DNA of 64,000 nt, taken from the NCBI RefSeq assembly GCF_000522985.1, contig NZ_CP007128.1:4820220-4884219 (forward strand), in the 5' to 3' direction. Origin of the DNA: Gemmatirosa kalamazoonensis. Its GTDB lineage: Bacteria; Gemmatimonadota; Gemmatimonadetes; Gemmatimonadales; Gemmatimonadaceae. The notes beneath the pieces are model-generated. The model had not been told where the DNA came from. It saw nothing but the letters and a program-made list of their open reading frames with translations, and did not search any database. The position numbers and the translations under genes are program-made. Position 1 is the stretch's first letter. Every line of letters starts with the position of its first letter. This document shows positions 17,753-26,321 of the stretch, piece by piece.

Positions 17753-19174
17753 ATGAGTGCCATTCGATCCCTCCGTCGTGTCGTGCACATCGCCGTCCTC
17801 GCCGTCGCCTGCGCTACCGCGCTCGTCGCGCAACCCAAGCCGCCGAGCATCGCGTGCGAACGGTCACCTTCCGCATCCGCCGACCGACCCACCGCCGATG
17901 CGTCGTGTCACGTCACCGTGGCGCGTCAGGACTCGTTGCAGCAGGCGGTGCTCCTCTTCAAGATCCGCGATCTCCCTGCAGGAGCGCCCCGTCCGCTGGT
18001 CCGAGTCACGACGACGAGCGGCACCGTCAGCCCCGACACCGCGCGTCCCGATCCCAACGGAGGCGTCACCGTCGTCTGGCATCGCGTGCAGGGAGCGGAC
18101 GAGGCGGCGGTCGCCGCGTCGACGTCGACCGACTACGGCCCGTTGGCCGGCGTCGTCTCGATCGTGCCGCGCAAGATCGCGAAGCAGGCATACCAGGTCA
18201 GGCGCATATCGGACGGCACGCAGTACGGCTTCGAGAAGACACCGCTGCGGAAGCCGCTGATCGTCGAGCTGCTCCGCGACGACGACGGTAGGGCGAGTCG
18301 AATCGACAGCATCGGCGCGTGCGTCGGGCTTCGCGTGGTCTTTCATCGCGCGAGCAGCGGCGGCGGCATCACACCGGACACCAGCCTTGCGGCGATAGAG
18401 AAGGTCCCAGAGCCCAAGAAGACCCGCCGCGAGGACGCGCCGGACGTGCTCCTCACCACCGAAGCGGTGCATGCAGCGAACGCGAACAAGGCCGCGAACA
18501 GGGAGAACGGCTGCGTCGCGCGCGGCAACTGGACGCTCGGCGAGGGCGTCGGATTCCAGGACGTGCGCGTCACGTACGTGCCGACCGACGGCACCACGGC
18601 GGCCGGTCAGCCAGCGCAGTTCTCGGCCCTCGCGCGGGCGCTGCCGAAGCTCGTCGCCGGCTACGGCGTGAGCTCCGATCGCCGGCACTTCGGCGCCAAC
18701 GCGGCGAAGACGCGCGTCGAGACGATCGAGCGCACGCTGCCGAACGGGGGCAAGACGTCGTTCGACACGACGATCACGCTGTCGCCCGCGAGCATCGACA
18801 CGATCGACGAGGCGCGCACGAAGGCCGTCGTGGGCATGGCGTTCGCGCCGGTGCCCCGCGCGCGCTTCCTCACGCTCTTCCTCGGCGTCGGCGCGCAGGA
18901 CCCGGCGAACGACTGGTACGCCGGCTTCTCCGTCTTCCGCCTCGCCCGGCTGCTCGGCAAGGACGTGCCGGAGACCGAGGGGATGCTGTTCGACCTGCAC
19001 TTCATCGTGAATGGCGGGCGCGACGACGTGCTCGTCGACCGCGCCGCCTGCATCTCCGGCGGGTCGTGCGCGACGCACAAGAAGGCGCGCTATTTCCGCG
19101 GCGTCGGGGCGATGGCGACGCTCGACGCGGGCTCCATCCTGAGCGACGCGTTCAAGAAGCTGATCGGCGGCTGA
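17753..19174 (+). CDS. Secreted protein of unknown function
   Basis: 473 aa from the ATG giving a clean signal peptide (RRVVHIAVLAVACATALVAQ); an in-frame ATG at 17690 would add 21 polar residues. The mature protein has Ig-like beta segments (LVRVTTTSGTVSPDTARPDPNGGVTVVWHRV), as in proteins with adhesion-like Big domains. It ends with a region rich in FLTLFLGVGAQDP and hydrophobic strands that may be an outer-membrane or surface domain. I recognise no enzyme motif. Five cysteines suggest disulfides. It follows the metallohydrolase by about 100 bp but need not share its transcript. Confidence 0.6.
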   Translation: MSAIRSLRRVVHIAVLAVACATALVAQPKPPSIACERSPSASADRPTADASCHVTVARQDSLQQAVLLFKIRDLPAGAPRPLVRVTTTSGTVSPDTARPDPNGGVTVVWHRVQGADEAAVAASTSTDYGPLAGVVSIVPRKIAKQAYQVRRISDGTQYGFEKTPLRKPLIVELLRDDDGRASRIDSIGACVGLRVVFHRASSGGGITPDTSLAAIEKVPEPKKTRREDAPDVLLTTEAVHAANANKAANRENGCVARGNWTLGEGVGFQDVRVTYVPTDGTTAAGQPAQFSALARALPKLVAGYGVSSDRRHFGANAAKTRVETIERTLPNGGKTSFDTTITLSPASIDTIDEARTKAVVGMAFAPVPRARFLTLFLGVGAQDPANDWYAGFSVFRLARLLGKDVPETEGMLFDLHFIVNGGRDDVLVDRAACISGGSCATHKKARYFRGVGAMATLDAGSILSDAFKKLIGG

Positions 19175-19192
19175 GCAGGGACCGGGCGCTGC

Positions 19193-19235
19193 GCGAGAGG
19201 GGCGACGCTGCGCGAAGCAGCACCGCCCCCCTCGC
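19193..19235. terminator. Hairpin between convergent genes
   Basis: GCGAGAGGGGCG and its near-complement CGCCCCCCTCGC form a 12-bp, one-mismatch stem with a 19-nt loop, midway between the secreted protein and pilC stops. It could terminate both transcripts. Confidence 0.5.
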
Positions 19236-19271
19236 CACGGCCCGCGCCGTCGACGTTCGTCGGCCGCCTGC

Positions 19272-20465
19272 TTACTGCACCGCGTTGATCATGTCGAAGA
19301 TCGGCAGGTACATCGCCACCACCATGCCGCCGACCACCACGCCGAGCACCACGATCATGATCGGCTCGAGCAGCGAGAGCAGCCCGCTGACCGCGGCGTC
19401 CACCTCGGTGTCGTAGAAGTCGGCGATCTTCGTCAGCATCTCGTCCAGCCCACCGGTCTGCTCGCCGACGGCGATCATCGAGATCACCATGGGCGGGAAG
19501 ACGGCCGACTTCTGCAGCGGCGCGGCGATCGTGTCGCCGCCGGCGATCGACGCGCGCGACGCGAGGATCGCGTCCGAGATCACGCGGTTGCCCGACGTGC
19601 GCGCCGTGATCTCGAGCCCCTCGAGGATCGACACGCCCGAGGCGATGAGCGTGCCGAGCGTGCGTGCGAAGCGCGACACCGACGACTTGCGGATCACGTC
19701 GCCGAGCACCGGAATCTTCAGCAGCAGCCGGTCGATGACGAGCTGCCCCTCCTTCGTGGCGTAGTAGCGCTTGATGAGGAACACCGAGCCGGCGATGCCG
19801 CCGAACACCGCCCACCAGTACGCGTTCACGAACCGCGACATGCCGACGACGATCTGCGTCGGCAGCGGCAGCTCGAGGTTCACGCTGGCGAACATCTTCT
19901 CGAACACCGGGATCACCTTCCACAGCAGCACCACGATCGCGATCGCCGCGACGCCCATGATGACCGCCGGGTAGATCATGGCGCCCTTCACCTTCCGCAC
20001 GAGCGCGTCGTTCTTCTCGAGGAACGTCGCGAGGCGCATGAGGATGGTGTCGAGGATACCGCCCGCCTCGCCCGCGGCGACCATGTTCGTGTACAGGTCG
20101 CTGAACGCCCGCGGGTGGTTGCGCATCGCGTCCGACACCGTGGCGCCGCTCTCGACCTCGAACACCACGGCGCGCGTCACGTCGGCGAGCGCCTTGTTCT
20201 CGGTCTGCTTCGACAGGATGTCGAGCGCCTGCACGAGCGGGAGACCGGCGTTGATCATCGTGGAGAACTGTCGCGTGAACACGACGACGTCCCGCATGCT
20301 GATCTTGCCCTTCGGCTTCGGCCGGCTCGCCTCCTCGTCGACCTTCACGACGACGAGCCGCTGGCGGCGCAGCTGCGCGACGACCTCGTCGCGCGACGGC
20401 GCCTCGAGCGTGGCCGACTTCAACTCCCCACCGAGTGTTCTGGCCGTGTATGCGAATGTAGGCAT
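19272..20465 (-). CDS. pilC: Type IV pilus inner-membrane platform protein PilC
   Basis: 397 aa, usual length for PilC/GspF. The N-terminal soluble segment (MPTFAYTARTLGGELKSATLEAPSRDEVVAQLRRQRL) is diagnostic. Two T2SSF domains follow, at about 65-190 (FTRQFSTMINAGLPLVQALDIL) and 270-390 (FARTLGTLIASGVSILEGLEI), each with a transmembrane helix pair. The protein anchors the motor ATPases to the growing pilus at the inner membrane. It is encoded after pilT and pilB on the same strand, separated from pilT by a hairpin repeat array, so expression could be uncoupled from pilT. Confidence 0.95.
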   Translation of the reverse strand: MPTFAYTARTLGGELKSATLEAPSRDEVVAQLRRQRLVVVKVDEEASRPKPKGKISMRDVVVFTRQFSTMINAGLPLVQALDILSKQTENKALADVTRAVVFEVESGATVSDAMRNHPRAFSDLYTNMVAAGEAGGILDTILMRLATFLEKNDALVRKVKGAMIYPAVIMGVAAIAIVVLLWKVIPVFEKMFASVNLELPLPTQIVVGMSRFVNAYWWAVFGGIAGSVFLIKRYYATKEGQLVIDRLLLKIPVLGDVIRKSSVSRFARTLGTLIASGVSILEGLEITARTSGNRVISDAILASRASIAGGDTIAAPLQKSAVFPPMVISMIAVGEQTGGLDEMLTKIADFYDTEVDAAVSGLLSLLEPIMIVVLGVVVGGMVVAMYLPIFDMINAVQ

Positions 20466-20481
20466 CGTTGGTCTGCTACCT

Positions 20482-20558
20482 GAGCGTGGAGCGTGGAGCG
20501 GCGAGCGTGGAGGGGCTGCGTGGACGCTCTACGCTCCACGCTCCCCGCTCCACGCTCA
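20482..20558. repeat. Inverted heptamer array (unit GAGCGTG)
   Basis: The left arm holds copies of GAGCGTG; the right arm holds the complement CACGCTC, reaching the stop codon of pilT (20558-20556). The same unit makes up the array at 57752, 37 kb away. A long hairpin is predicted in the pilT-pilC spacer. Confidence 0.85.
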
Positions 20559-21680
20559 CGCGGCCGTCGGGTTCTGGCCGGTCATGCGCAGGAACTCGTT
20601 CGGGTCGCCCGAGACGCGGAGGCACTCGTCCACCGTCACCTGGCGCGACACGTAGAGCTGGTACAGCGCATCGTTCAGCGTCTGCATGCCGAACTTCTTC
20701 CCGCCCTGCATCAGCGAGTAGATCTGGTGCACCTTGTCGTCGCGGATCAGCGCGCGGATCGCCTGCGTCACCACCAGCACCTCGGCGGCGAGCGCGCGGC
20801 CCTTCCCGCTCGCCTTCGGCAGCAGCGTCTGCGTCACGATCCCCTCGAGCACGAACGCGAGCTGCGCGCGCACCTGGGACTGCTGGTGGCTCGGGAACAC
20901 GTCGATGATGCGGTTGATCGCCTCGGCCGCGGAGTTCGTGTGCAGCGTGGCGAACGCGAGGTGACCCGTCTCGGCGATGGTGAGCGCGGCCTGGATGGTC
21001 TCCAGGTCGCGCATCTCACCCACCAGGATGACGTCCGGATCCTCGCGCAGCGCGTACTTCAGCGCGGCCTGGAACGACTTCGTGTCGGTGCCGACCTCGC
21101 GCTGGTTGACGATGCAGTTCTGGTGGCGGTGGACGAACTCGATCGGGTCCTCCACCGTGATGATGTGACCGCGCCGCTCGCGGTTGATCTTGTCGATCAT
21201 CGCAGCGAGCGTCGTCGACTTGCCCGAGCCCGTCGGGCCGGTGACGAGCACGAGCCCGCGCGGCTTCTCCGCCATCCGCGTCACCGACGGCGGCAGCCCC
21301 AGCTCGTCGAGCTTCCGGATGTTGAACGGGATCTGACGGATCGCCACCGACACGCAGCCGCGCTGCTTGAACACGTTGCCGCGGAAGCGCGCGAGCTGCT
21401 GGATGCCGAACGAGAAGTCCAGCTCGTCCTCCATCTCGAAGCGCTTCTTCTGGTTGTCGGTGAGCACCGAGTACGCGAGCGCCATCGTGTCGCGCGGCGT
21501 CAGCACCTGCTCGACGCTCGCGTTCACGATGTCGCCGTCGACGCGGAGCTTCGGGCGCTCGCCGGCGGTCAGGTGCAGGTCGCTCGCGCCGCGCGTGACC
21601 ATCTCCTCCAGCATCGCGCGGAGGTTCAGGGCCTGCGCGGTCGGGGCCGCGGGGGGAGTCGGAGCTAGGGTTGCGGTCAT
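20556..21680 (-). CDS. pilT: Type IV pilus retraction ATPase PilT
   Basis: 374 aa. It shows the PilT features: N-terminal ASDLHLTAGERPKLRVDG, Walker A GPTGSGKST (about 148-156), the aspartate box around ITVEDPIEFVH, Walker B-like DPDVILVGEMRD, the His box GHLAFATLHTNSA, and a C-terminal AIRALIRDDKVHQIYSLMQ (AIRNLIRE-like, needed for retraction). It powers pilus retraction for twitching and DNA uptake. The start ATG 21680 adds a 15-residue Ala/Pro-rich leader. No strong Shine-Dalgarno is seen; a hairpin array separates it from pilB. Confidence 0.95.
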   Translation of the reverse strand: MTATLAPTPPAAPTAQALNLRAMLEEMVTRGASDLHLTAGERPKLRVDGDIVNASVEQVLTPRDTMALAYSVLTDNQKKRFEMEDELDFSFGIQQLARFRGNVFKQRGCVSVAIRQIPFNIRKLDELGLPPSVTRMAEKPRGLVLVTGPTGSGKSTTLAAMIDKINRERRGHIITVEDPIEFVHRHQNCIVNQREVGTDTKSFQAALKYALREDPDVILVGEMRDLETIQAALTIAETGHLAFATLHTNSAAEAINRIIDVFPSHQQSQVRAQLAFVLEGIVTQTLLPKASGKGRALAAEVLVVTQAIRALIRDDKVHQIYSLMQGGKKFGMQTLNDALYQLYVSRQVTVDECLRVSGDPNEFLRMTGQNPTAA

Positions 21681-21687
21681 GGGATTT

Positions 21688-21747
21688 GCTGCGTGGCTGC
21701 GTGGCTGCGTAGGCGCGTAGGGTTACGCAGCCACGCAGCCACGCAGC
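21688..21747. repeat. Inverted octamer array (unit GCTGCGTG)
   Basis: Three copies of GCTGCGTG face three of CACGCAGC across a short loop, in the pilB-pilT gap. The arms match across about 24 bases. It lies immediately before the pilT start, so in RNA it could either terminate the pilB message or occlude translation start of pilT. Confidence 0.85.
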
Positions 21748-21753
21748 ATTCCG

Positions 21754-23583
21754 TTAGGCGCTCGTCTCGCGAATCACTTGCTCCATCGTCGTGATGCCGC
21801 GCAGCACCTTCAGCCAGCCGTCCATGCGCAGCGTCAACATCCCCTCCTCGATCGCCGTCTCGCGGAGCAGCGCGGCGTCGCCGCCGCCGGTGAGGATGGT
21901 CTTGCGGATGCGGGGCGTCATCGTCATCACCTCGTACACGCCCTGCCGTCCCTTCAGGCCCGTGCCGGCGCACGCGTCGCAGCCCGTGCCGCGGAAGTAC
22001 GCCAGCTCCGTGATCTTGGAGTCGACCGTGACGTTCGCGATGAGCGGCGCGGCCTCCTTCACCGCCTTCGCCTTCGCCGCCTCGATCGCCTCGGCCGTGA
22101 ACCGCAGGTCGCGCAGCGTCGTGTCGGGCGTCACCTTCGCCGCCGCGATCTCCGCCGCGTCGGGCACGTAGCGCTCGCGGCACTTCGAGCACACGCGGCG
22201 CACGAGTCGCTGCGCGAGCACGAGGTTCAGCGCGCTCGCCACGTTGAACGGCTCCAGCCCCATGTCCAGCAGACGCGTCACCGTCTCCGGCGCGGAGTTC
22301 GTGTGCAGCGTCGAGAGCACCATGTGACCCGTGAGCGCGGCCTTGATCGCGATGCCGCCCGTCTCCAGGTCACGGATCTCACCGAGCATGATGACGTTCG
22401 GGTCCTGACGCAGGAAGGCCTTCAGCGCCGACGCGAACGTGAGCCCCACCTCGGGCCGCACCTGCACCTGGTTGATGCCGAACAGGTTGTACTCGACCGG
22501 GTCCTCGGCCGTCATGATGTTCGTGTCGCCGGTGTTGATCTTCGACAGACACGAGTAGAGCGTGGTCGTCTTACCGGAGCCCGTCGGACCCGTCACGAGC
22601 ACCATGCCGTACGGGTTCGAGATCGCCTCCATCAGCTCGTGCTCGGCGCGCGCCTCGATGCCGAACGTCTCGAGGTCGAGCGTGAGGTTCCCCTTGTCGA
22701 GGATACGGAGCACGATCTTCTCGCCGAACAGCGTCGGCAGCGTGCTGACGCGGAAGTCGATGACCTTCTTGCCGATCTTGAGGCGCAGTCGCCCGTCCTG
22801 CGGCACGCGCCGCTCGGCGATGTTGAGCGCCGACATGATCTTGAGGCGCGAGATGAGCGCCGCCTTCAGCTTCATCGGCGGCTTCATGATCTCCTGCAGC
22901 GCGCCGTCCACGCGGTAGCGCACGCGGATCTCGTGCTCGAAGCACTCGACGTGGATGTCGCTCGCGCCGCGCTTCACCGCCTCCATCAGGATGGCGTTGA
23001 CGAGACGCACGACGGGCGCCTCGTCCACCTGGGTGGCGAGCGGCGCGCCGTCGTCCTCGGTGTTCTCGATGACCTCGACGTCGCTGTCGTCGGCCGCGAT
23101 CTCGGCGAGCAGCGACTGCATCTGCACGTCGCCGTTCTCGTAGTGCTTCTCGACGAGCTGCCGCAGCGTGTACTCGCCCGCGACGACGGGGAAGATGTCG
23201 TAGCGCGTGACGAACTTGAGGTCGTCGAGGACACCGGCGTTCGCCGGGTCGGCGATGGCGACGGTGAGCGTGCGCCCCTCGCGCTTGAGCGGCAGCACGA
23301 GGTGCCGCGACGCGAGCTCGGACGGCACGAGCTTCAGGATGCGCGGATCGACCTCGAAGCGCGACAGATCGACCGCCGGCATGCGGTACTGACGCGCGAG
23401 CATCTTCGTGAGCGTCGTCTCCTGCAGGAGCCCGAGCTTCACGAAGCAGTAGCCGAGCCGCATGCCGCTCGTGCGCTGCTCCTCGAGCGCGCGCGCGAGC
23501 TGCTCCCGGTTGATCAGCCCCTCGCGAACGAGGAGCTCACCGAGACGCTCGCGTTCCGCGACGAGGGCGAGAGGTGCGGCCAT
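21754..23583 (-). CDS. pilB: Type IV pilus extension ATPase PilB
   Basis: 609 aa from ATG 23583; an upstream in-frame ATG would add 23 residues unlike the family. An N-terminal MshEN domain (RLGELLVREGLINREQLARALEEQ) precedes a GspE-type motor with Walker A GPTGSGKTTTLY (about residue 330), aspartate box TAEDPVEYN, Walker B-like NVIMLGEIRD and His box GHMVLSTLHTNSA. Two cysteine pairs, CSKC and CDAC, form the zinc site; 66 residues separate them, including a lysine/alanine-rich helix, which looks longer than usual. It drives pilus assembly. The stop TAA is embedded in the octamer GCCTAACG. Confidence 0.95.
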   Translation of the reverse strand: MAAPLALVAERERLGELLVREGLINREQLARALEEQRTSGMRLGYCFVKLGLLQETTLTKMLARQYRMPAVDLSRFEVDPRILKLVPSELASRHLVLPLKREGRTLTVAIADPANAGVLDDLKFVTRYDIFPVVAGEYTLRQLVEKHYENGDVQMQSLLAEIAADDSDVEVIENTEDDGAPLATQVDEAPVVRLVNAILMEAVKRGASDIHVECFEHEIRVRYRVDGALQEIMKPPMKLKAALISRLKIMSALNIAERRVPQDGRLRLKIGKKVIDFRVSTLPTLFGEKIVLRILDKGNLTLDLETFGIEARAEHELMEAISNPYGMVLVTGPTGSGKTTTLYSCLSKINTGDTNIMTAEDPVEYNLFGINQVQVRPEVGLTFASALKAFLRQDPNVIMLGEIRDLETGGIAIKAALTGHMVLSTLHTNSAPETVTRLLDMGLEPFNVASALNLVLAQRLVRRVCSKCRERYVPDAAEIAAAKVTPDTTLRDLRFTAEAIEAAKAKAVKEAAPLIANVTVDSKITELAYFRGTGCDACAGTGLKGRQGVYEVMTMTPRIRKTILTGGGDAALLRETAIEEGMLTLRMDGWLKVLRGITTMEQVIRETSA

Positions 23584-23626
23584 GTCTGAGCTGAGGGAGT
23601 CGGATGCGACGCGACGCCCGCGCGTC

Positions 23627-24127
23627 TCACGGCGAATGCACGGCGCCGGCACCAGAGGGACGCGAGACGCCCGAGAACGTCACGTGGGACGCCACACGTC
23701 GGGCGAGCGCCGGCCCCACGCCGCGCACGCGCTCGAGCCCCGCGAGGGACCCGAACGCACCGCGTGCCTCGCGGTCGGCGACGATGCGTCGCGCGAGCGC
23801 GGGGCCCACGCCGGGCAACGCTTCGAGCGCGCGCGCGTCGGCGACGTCCACGTCGATCGGAGTGTCGGCAGGTGATGGCGGCGACTGAATCGGCGTGGGC
23901 ACCGACGTGGTGTCGCGCACGACACGTTTTCGTCGTGCGGCGTGACGCCGGTCACTCGCGTGGGGCGGCGCGCGGCGGGCGGAGTCCACCGCGCCGATCT
24001 GGTCGCGCAGCGCGCCGCGCTCGGCGGCCGTCGGCGCCGGCGCGGGCGACGCCACCACGCGCGCCACGCCGCCCAGCACGGCCACGCCGGCCAGGAACAG
24101 CAGCGCCTTCCGCTCGCCGCTCGTCAT
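23627..24127 (-). CDS. comEA: ComEA-like helix-hairpin-helix DNA-binding protein
   Basis: 166 aa from ATG 24127: one transmembrane helix (KALLFLAGVAVLGGVARVV, residues about 6-24), a disordered charged linker, then two helix-hairpin-helix motifs near the C-terminus (LEALPGVGPALARRIV and LERVRGVGPALARRV). This is the layout of ComEA, the periplasmic DNA receptor for transformation. It lies just upstream of pilB on the same strand (43-nt gap), so pilus motors and DNA receptor may be co-expressed. A longer upstream ORF start was rejected because it covers sequence with no signal. Confidence 0.85.
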   Translation of the reverse strand: MTSGERKALLFLAGVAVLGGVARVVASPAPAPTAAERGALRDQIGAVDSARRAPPHASDRRHAARRKRVVRDTTSVPTPIQSPPSPADTPIDVDVADARALEALPGVGPALARRIVADREARGAFGSLAGLERVRGVGPALARRVASHVTFSGVSRPSGAGAVHSP

Positions 24128-24223
24128 GCGCCTAACGTGCGGCCGCGCCGCGACTCGCGAGGGTGTCGCGGCGACGCAACGGTGGTGGGACGAACGCGCA
24201 CGGCGTTCGGCGCCTCCGACGCG

Positions 24224-24229
24224 TATACT
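24224..24229 (+). promoter_or_regulatory. Candidate -10 element TATACT
   Basis: TATACT, close to the TATAAT consensus, is 34 nt before the ATG of the Ig-like lipoprotein, a normal leader length. No good -35 hexamer is visible at 16-18 nt upstream. Confidence 0.4.
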
Positions 24230-24263
24230 GGGGTCCCGGCCCTCCCGATCCCCTACCCGACCG

Positions 24264-26090
24264 ATGCGTCTCCGTCCCACCACCGGCCGCCCGCTGGCCG
24301 CCCTCTCGCTCGCCCTCGTCCTCGCCGCGGCCTGCGGCGGCGACGGCAGCCCCGCGCCCGTCGAGCCGCCGCCACCGCTCGCCGTCACGCTCCCGTCGAC
24401 GACGCTCGCGTGCACCGTCGGCGACTCGCTCACCATCACCGCCGCGGTGAGCGGTGCGACCGGCACGCCGAGCGTGAGCTACGCGGCCACGGGAGCGAGC
24501 GTCTCCGTCACCCGCAGCGGCACCGAGGCGCGCGTGCGCTGCGTCGCGCCCGGCACCGCGACGCTCACCGCGACCGCGCTCGACGGCTCCCGCTCGGCCA
24601 CGGCGAACGTCACGATCAACGTCGTCGCGCCGCTCACCGTCACGCTCGCGCCGGGGACGCTCACCTGTCGCGCGGGCGAGACGCGGACCGTGTCGCTGGT
24701 CGCCACGGGCGGCCCCCCGGCGCCCAACGTGACGCTCGTGTCATCGAGCGAGACCGTCGCCGTCGCCGGCGTCTCCGGCGAGACCGCCACCATCCGCTGC
24801 GTCTCGGCCGGCGCCTCGGTGCTCACCGCGACGGCGACGATCGGTACCCAGATCGCCCGCGCCACCGCGATCGTCACCGTCGCCGTGCCCCCGCCGCCGC
24901 CGCTCGTCGCCACGCCGAGTGCCGCCGCGCTGTCGTGCCGCACCGGGGAGCGGCTCACGCTGACGCTGAACGTGTCGGGTGGAGTCGGCACGCCGGCGGT
25001 GTTCTTCGCTGCGCGCAACGCGCTCGTCCGGGTGCTGCCTAACGGCACGACGGCGACGATCCTCTGCGACGATGCCGGCGCGTCGGCGGTGGACTTCACG
25101 GTGTCGGACGGCACGAGCTCGGTCACCGGCGCGGTGCCGATCACCGTCTCGGCCGCGCTCTCGGCGAGCATCGACGCGCCCGTCTGCTGGCTCGGCGGCC
25201 GCGGCACGCTGACCGTGAACGCGGTCGGGGGCACGGGCCCGATCTCGGTCACGCTCACCTCCACCGGCACGCCGGCGTTCGACCCGTCGGCCGTGGTGCA
25301 GACGGCGACCGGCGCGACGCTGACCTACGACTGCGGCACCGTCGCCGCCACCGGGGCCGTGGGCTACCTCGTGCGCCGCGGCACCGAGTCGGTGTCGGGC
25401 TCCGTGCCCGTCACGCTCCGCAGCCCGATCCAGAGCGTGCGCGTGCTGACCGCGCCGAGCGTCACCATCCTCGCCGGGTCGAGCGCGAACGTGATCGGCG
25501 ACGTGGTGCTCGTCCCCGGCGCGCCGACCACGACGTCGCGCGCGCTCACCTACACGACGACCGACCCCACGCTGCTCACCATCGAGCCGGCGGCGCAGGG
25601 CGTGCTTGTGACGCCGAAACGCTCGAGCGGCGCGGCGGCGATCACCATCACCTCGGTCGCCGCACCGGCCTTCTTCGTCACCGTGCCGGTCACCGTGGTG
25701 TCGGCGCCGAGCATCACGGTGCAGTCGGTCGACGTCGTCTCGGGCGGCGTGCACACGGGGCCCGTGAACCCGTCCAACGTCACCGGCACGATCTCGCCGA
25801 ACCTCACCGTGGACGTCGGCGCGTTCATCGTCGACCGCGTCGTGATCTCGCTCGGCACGCTGCAGGTGAACATGGACTTCCGCTCGCAGCCGGACGCCGC
25901 GCGCACCGGCAGCCTCGCGCTGAGCCCCGCGTTCGACACCGCCGCGCGCGACCCGAGCTCCGGCCAGCCGCTGATGCCCAACGGCACCTACCTGCTCGCC
26001 GTCACCGCGTTCTACCACGCCGCGGGATCGTCCACCACGCAGTCGGTGAGCACGACGTACTCCGTGCCGTTCGTGATCGCGAACCCGTAG
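24264..26090 (+). CDS. Lipoprotein with four cysteine-paired Ig-like modules
   Basis: 608 aa. Lipobox LAAAC follows a signal helix (LAALSLALVLAAAC). The body contains four successive modules of about 85-90 residues, each with one cysteine early and one late: LACTVGD/RVRCVAPG, LTCRAGE/IRCVSAG, LSCRTGE/ILCDDAG and VCWLGG/YDCGTV. Each resembles a bacterial Ig-like fold stabilised by a disulfide. A further Big2-like domain (SVRVLTAPSVTILAGSSANV) and a C-terminal beta domain of about 120 residues follow. It is probably an outer-surface or periplasmic protein; ligand unknown. Modules read as a tandem duplication with divergence, not recent copies. Confidence 0.72.
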   Translation: MRLRPTTGRPLAALSLALVLAAACGGDGSPAPVEPPPPLAVTLPSTTLACTVGDSLTITAAVSGATGTPSVSYAATGASVSVTRSGTEARVRCVAPGTATLTATALDGSRSATANVTINVVAPLTVTLAPGTLTCRAGETRTVSLVATGGPPAPNVTLVSSSETVAVAGVSGETATIRCVSAGASVLTATATIGTQIARATAIVTVAVPPPPPLVATPSAAALSCRTGERLTLTLNVSGGVGTPAVFFAARNALVRVLPNGTTATILCDDAGASAVDFTVSDGTSSVTGAVPITVSAALSASIDAPVCWLGGRGTLTVNAVGGTGPISVTLTSTGTPAFDPSAVVQTATGATLTYDCGTVAATGAVGYLVRRGTESVSGSVPVTLRSPIQSVRVLTAPSVTILAGSSANVIGDVVLVPGAPTTTSRALTYTTTDPTLLTIEPAAQGVLVTPKRSSGAAAITITSVAAPAFFVTVPVTVVSAPSITVQSVDVVSGGVHTGPVNPSNVTGTISPNLTVDVGAFIVDRVVISLGTLQVNMDFRSQPDAARTGSLALSPAFDTAARDPSSGQPLMPNGTYLLAVTAFYHAAGSSTTQSVSTTYSVPFVIANP

Positions 26091-26096
26091 GGAGTC

Positions 26097-26314
26097 GGGA
26101 CTCGGGACTCGGGACTCGGGACTCGGGACTCGGGACTCGGGACTCGGGACTCGGGACTCGGGACTCGGGACTCGGGACTCGGGACTCGGGACTCGGGACT
26201 CGGGACTCGGGACTCGGGGCGGTGGGCTCGCTGCGCTCGCTTTCATGAAGGCACGAGCGCAGCGAGGGCCATCCGACTCGAGTCCCGAGTCCCGAGTCCC
26301 GAGTCCCGAGTCCC
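26097..26314. repeat. Heptamer array: 17 x GGGACTC facing 5 x GAGTCCC
   Basis: Exactly 17 uninterrupted copies of GGGACTC (26097-26215) face five copies of GAGTCCC (26280-26314). The centre is itself a palindrome (CGCTGCGCTCG ... CGAGCGCAGCG). The whole fills the 231-bp space between the convergent lipoprotein and sprA genes, ending within a few bases of each stop. All 17 copies are identical, suggesting recent expansion by slippage. Any reading of it as protein (VPSPESR repeats) is spurious. Confidence 0.95.
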
Positions 26315-26321
26315 CAGTCGC

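Noticed and set aside
26097-26314. CRISPR array
   Set aside because: Units of 7 bp are contiguous with no spacers and no cas genes are near.
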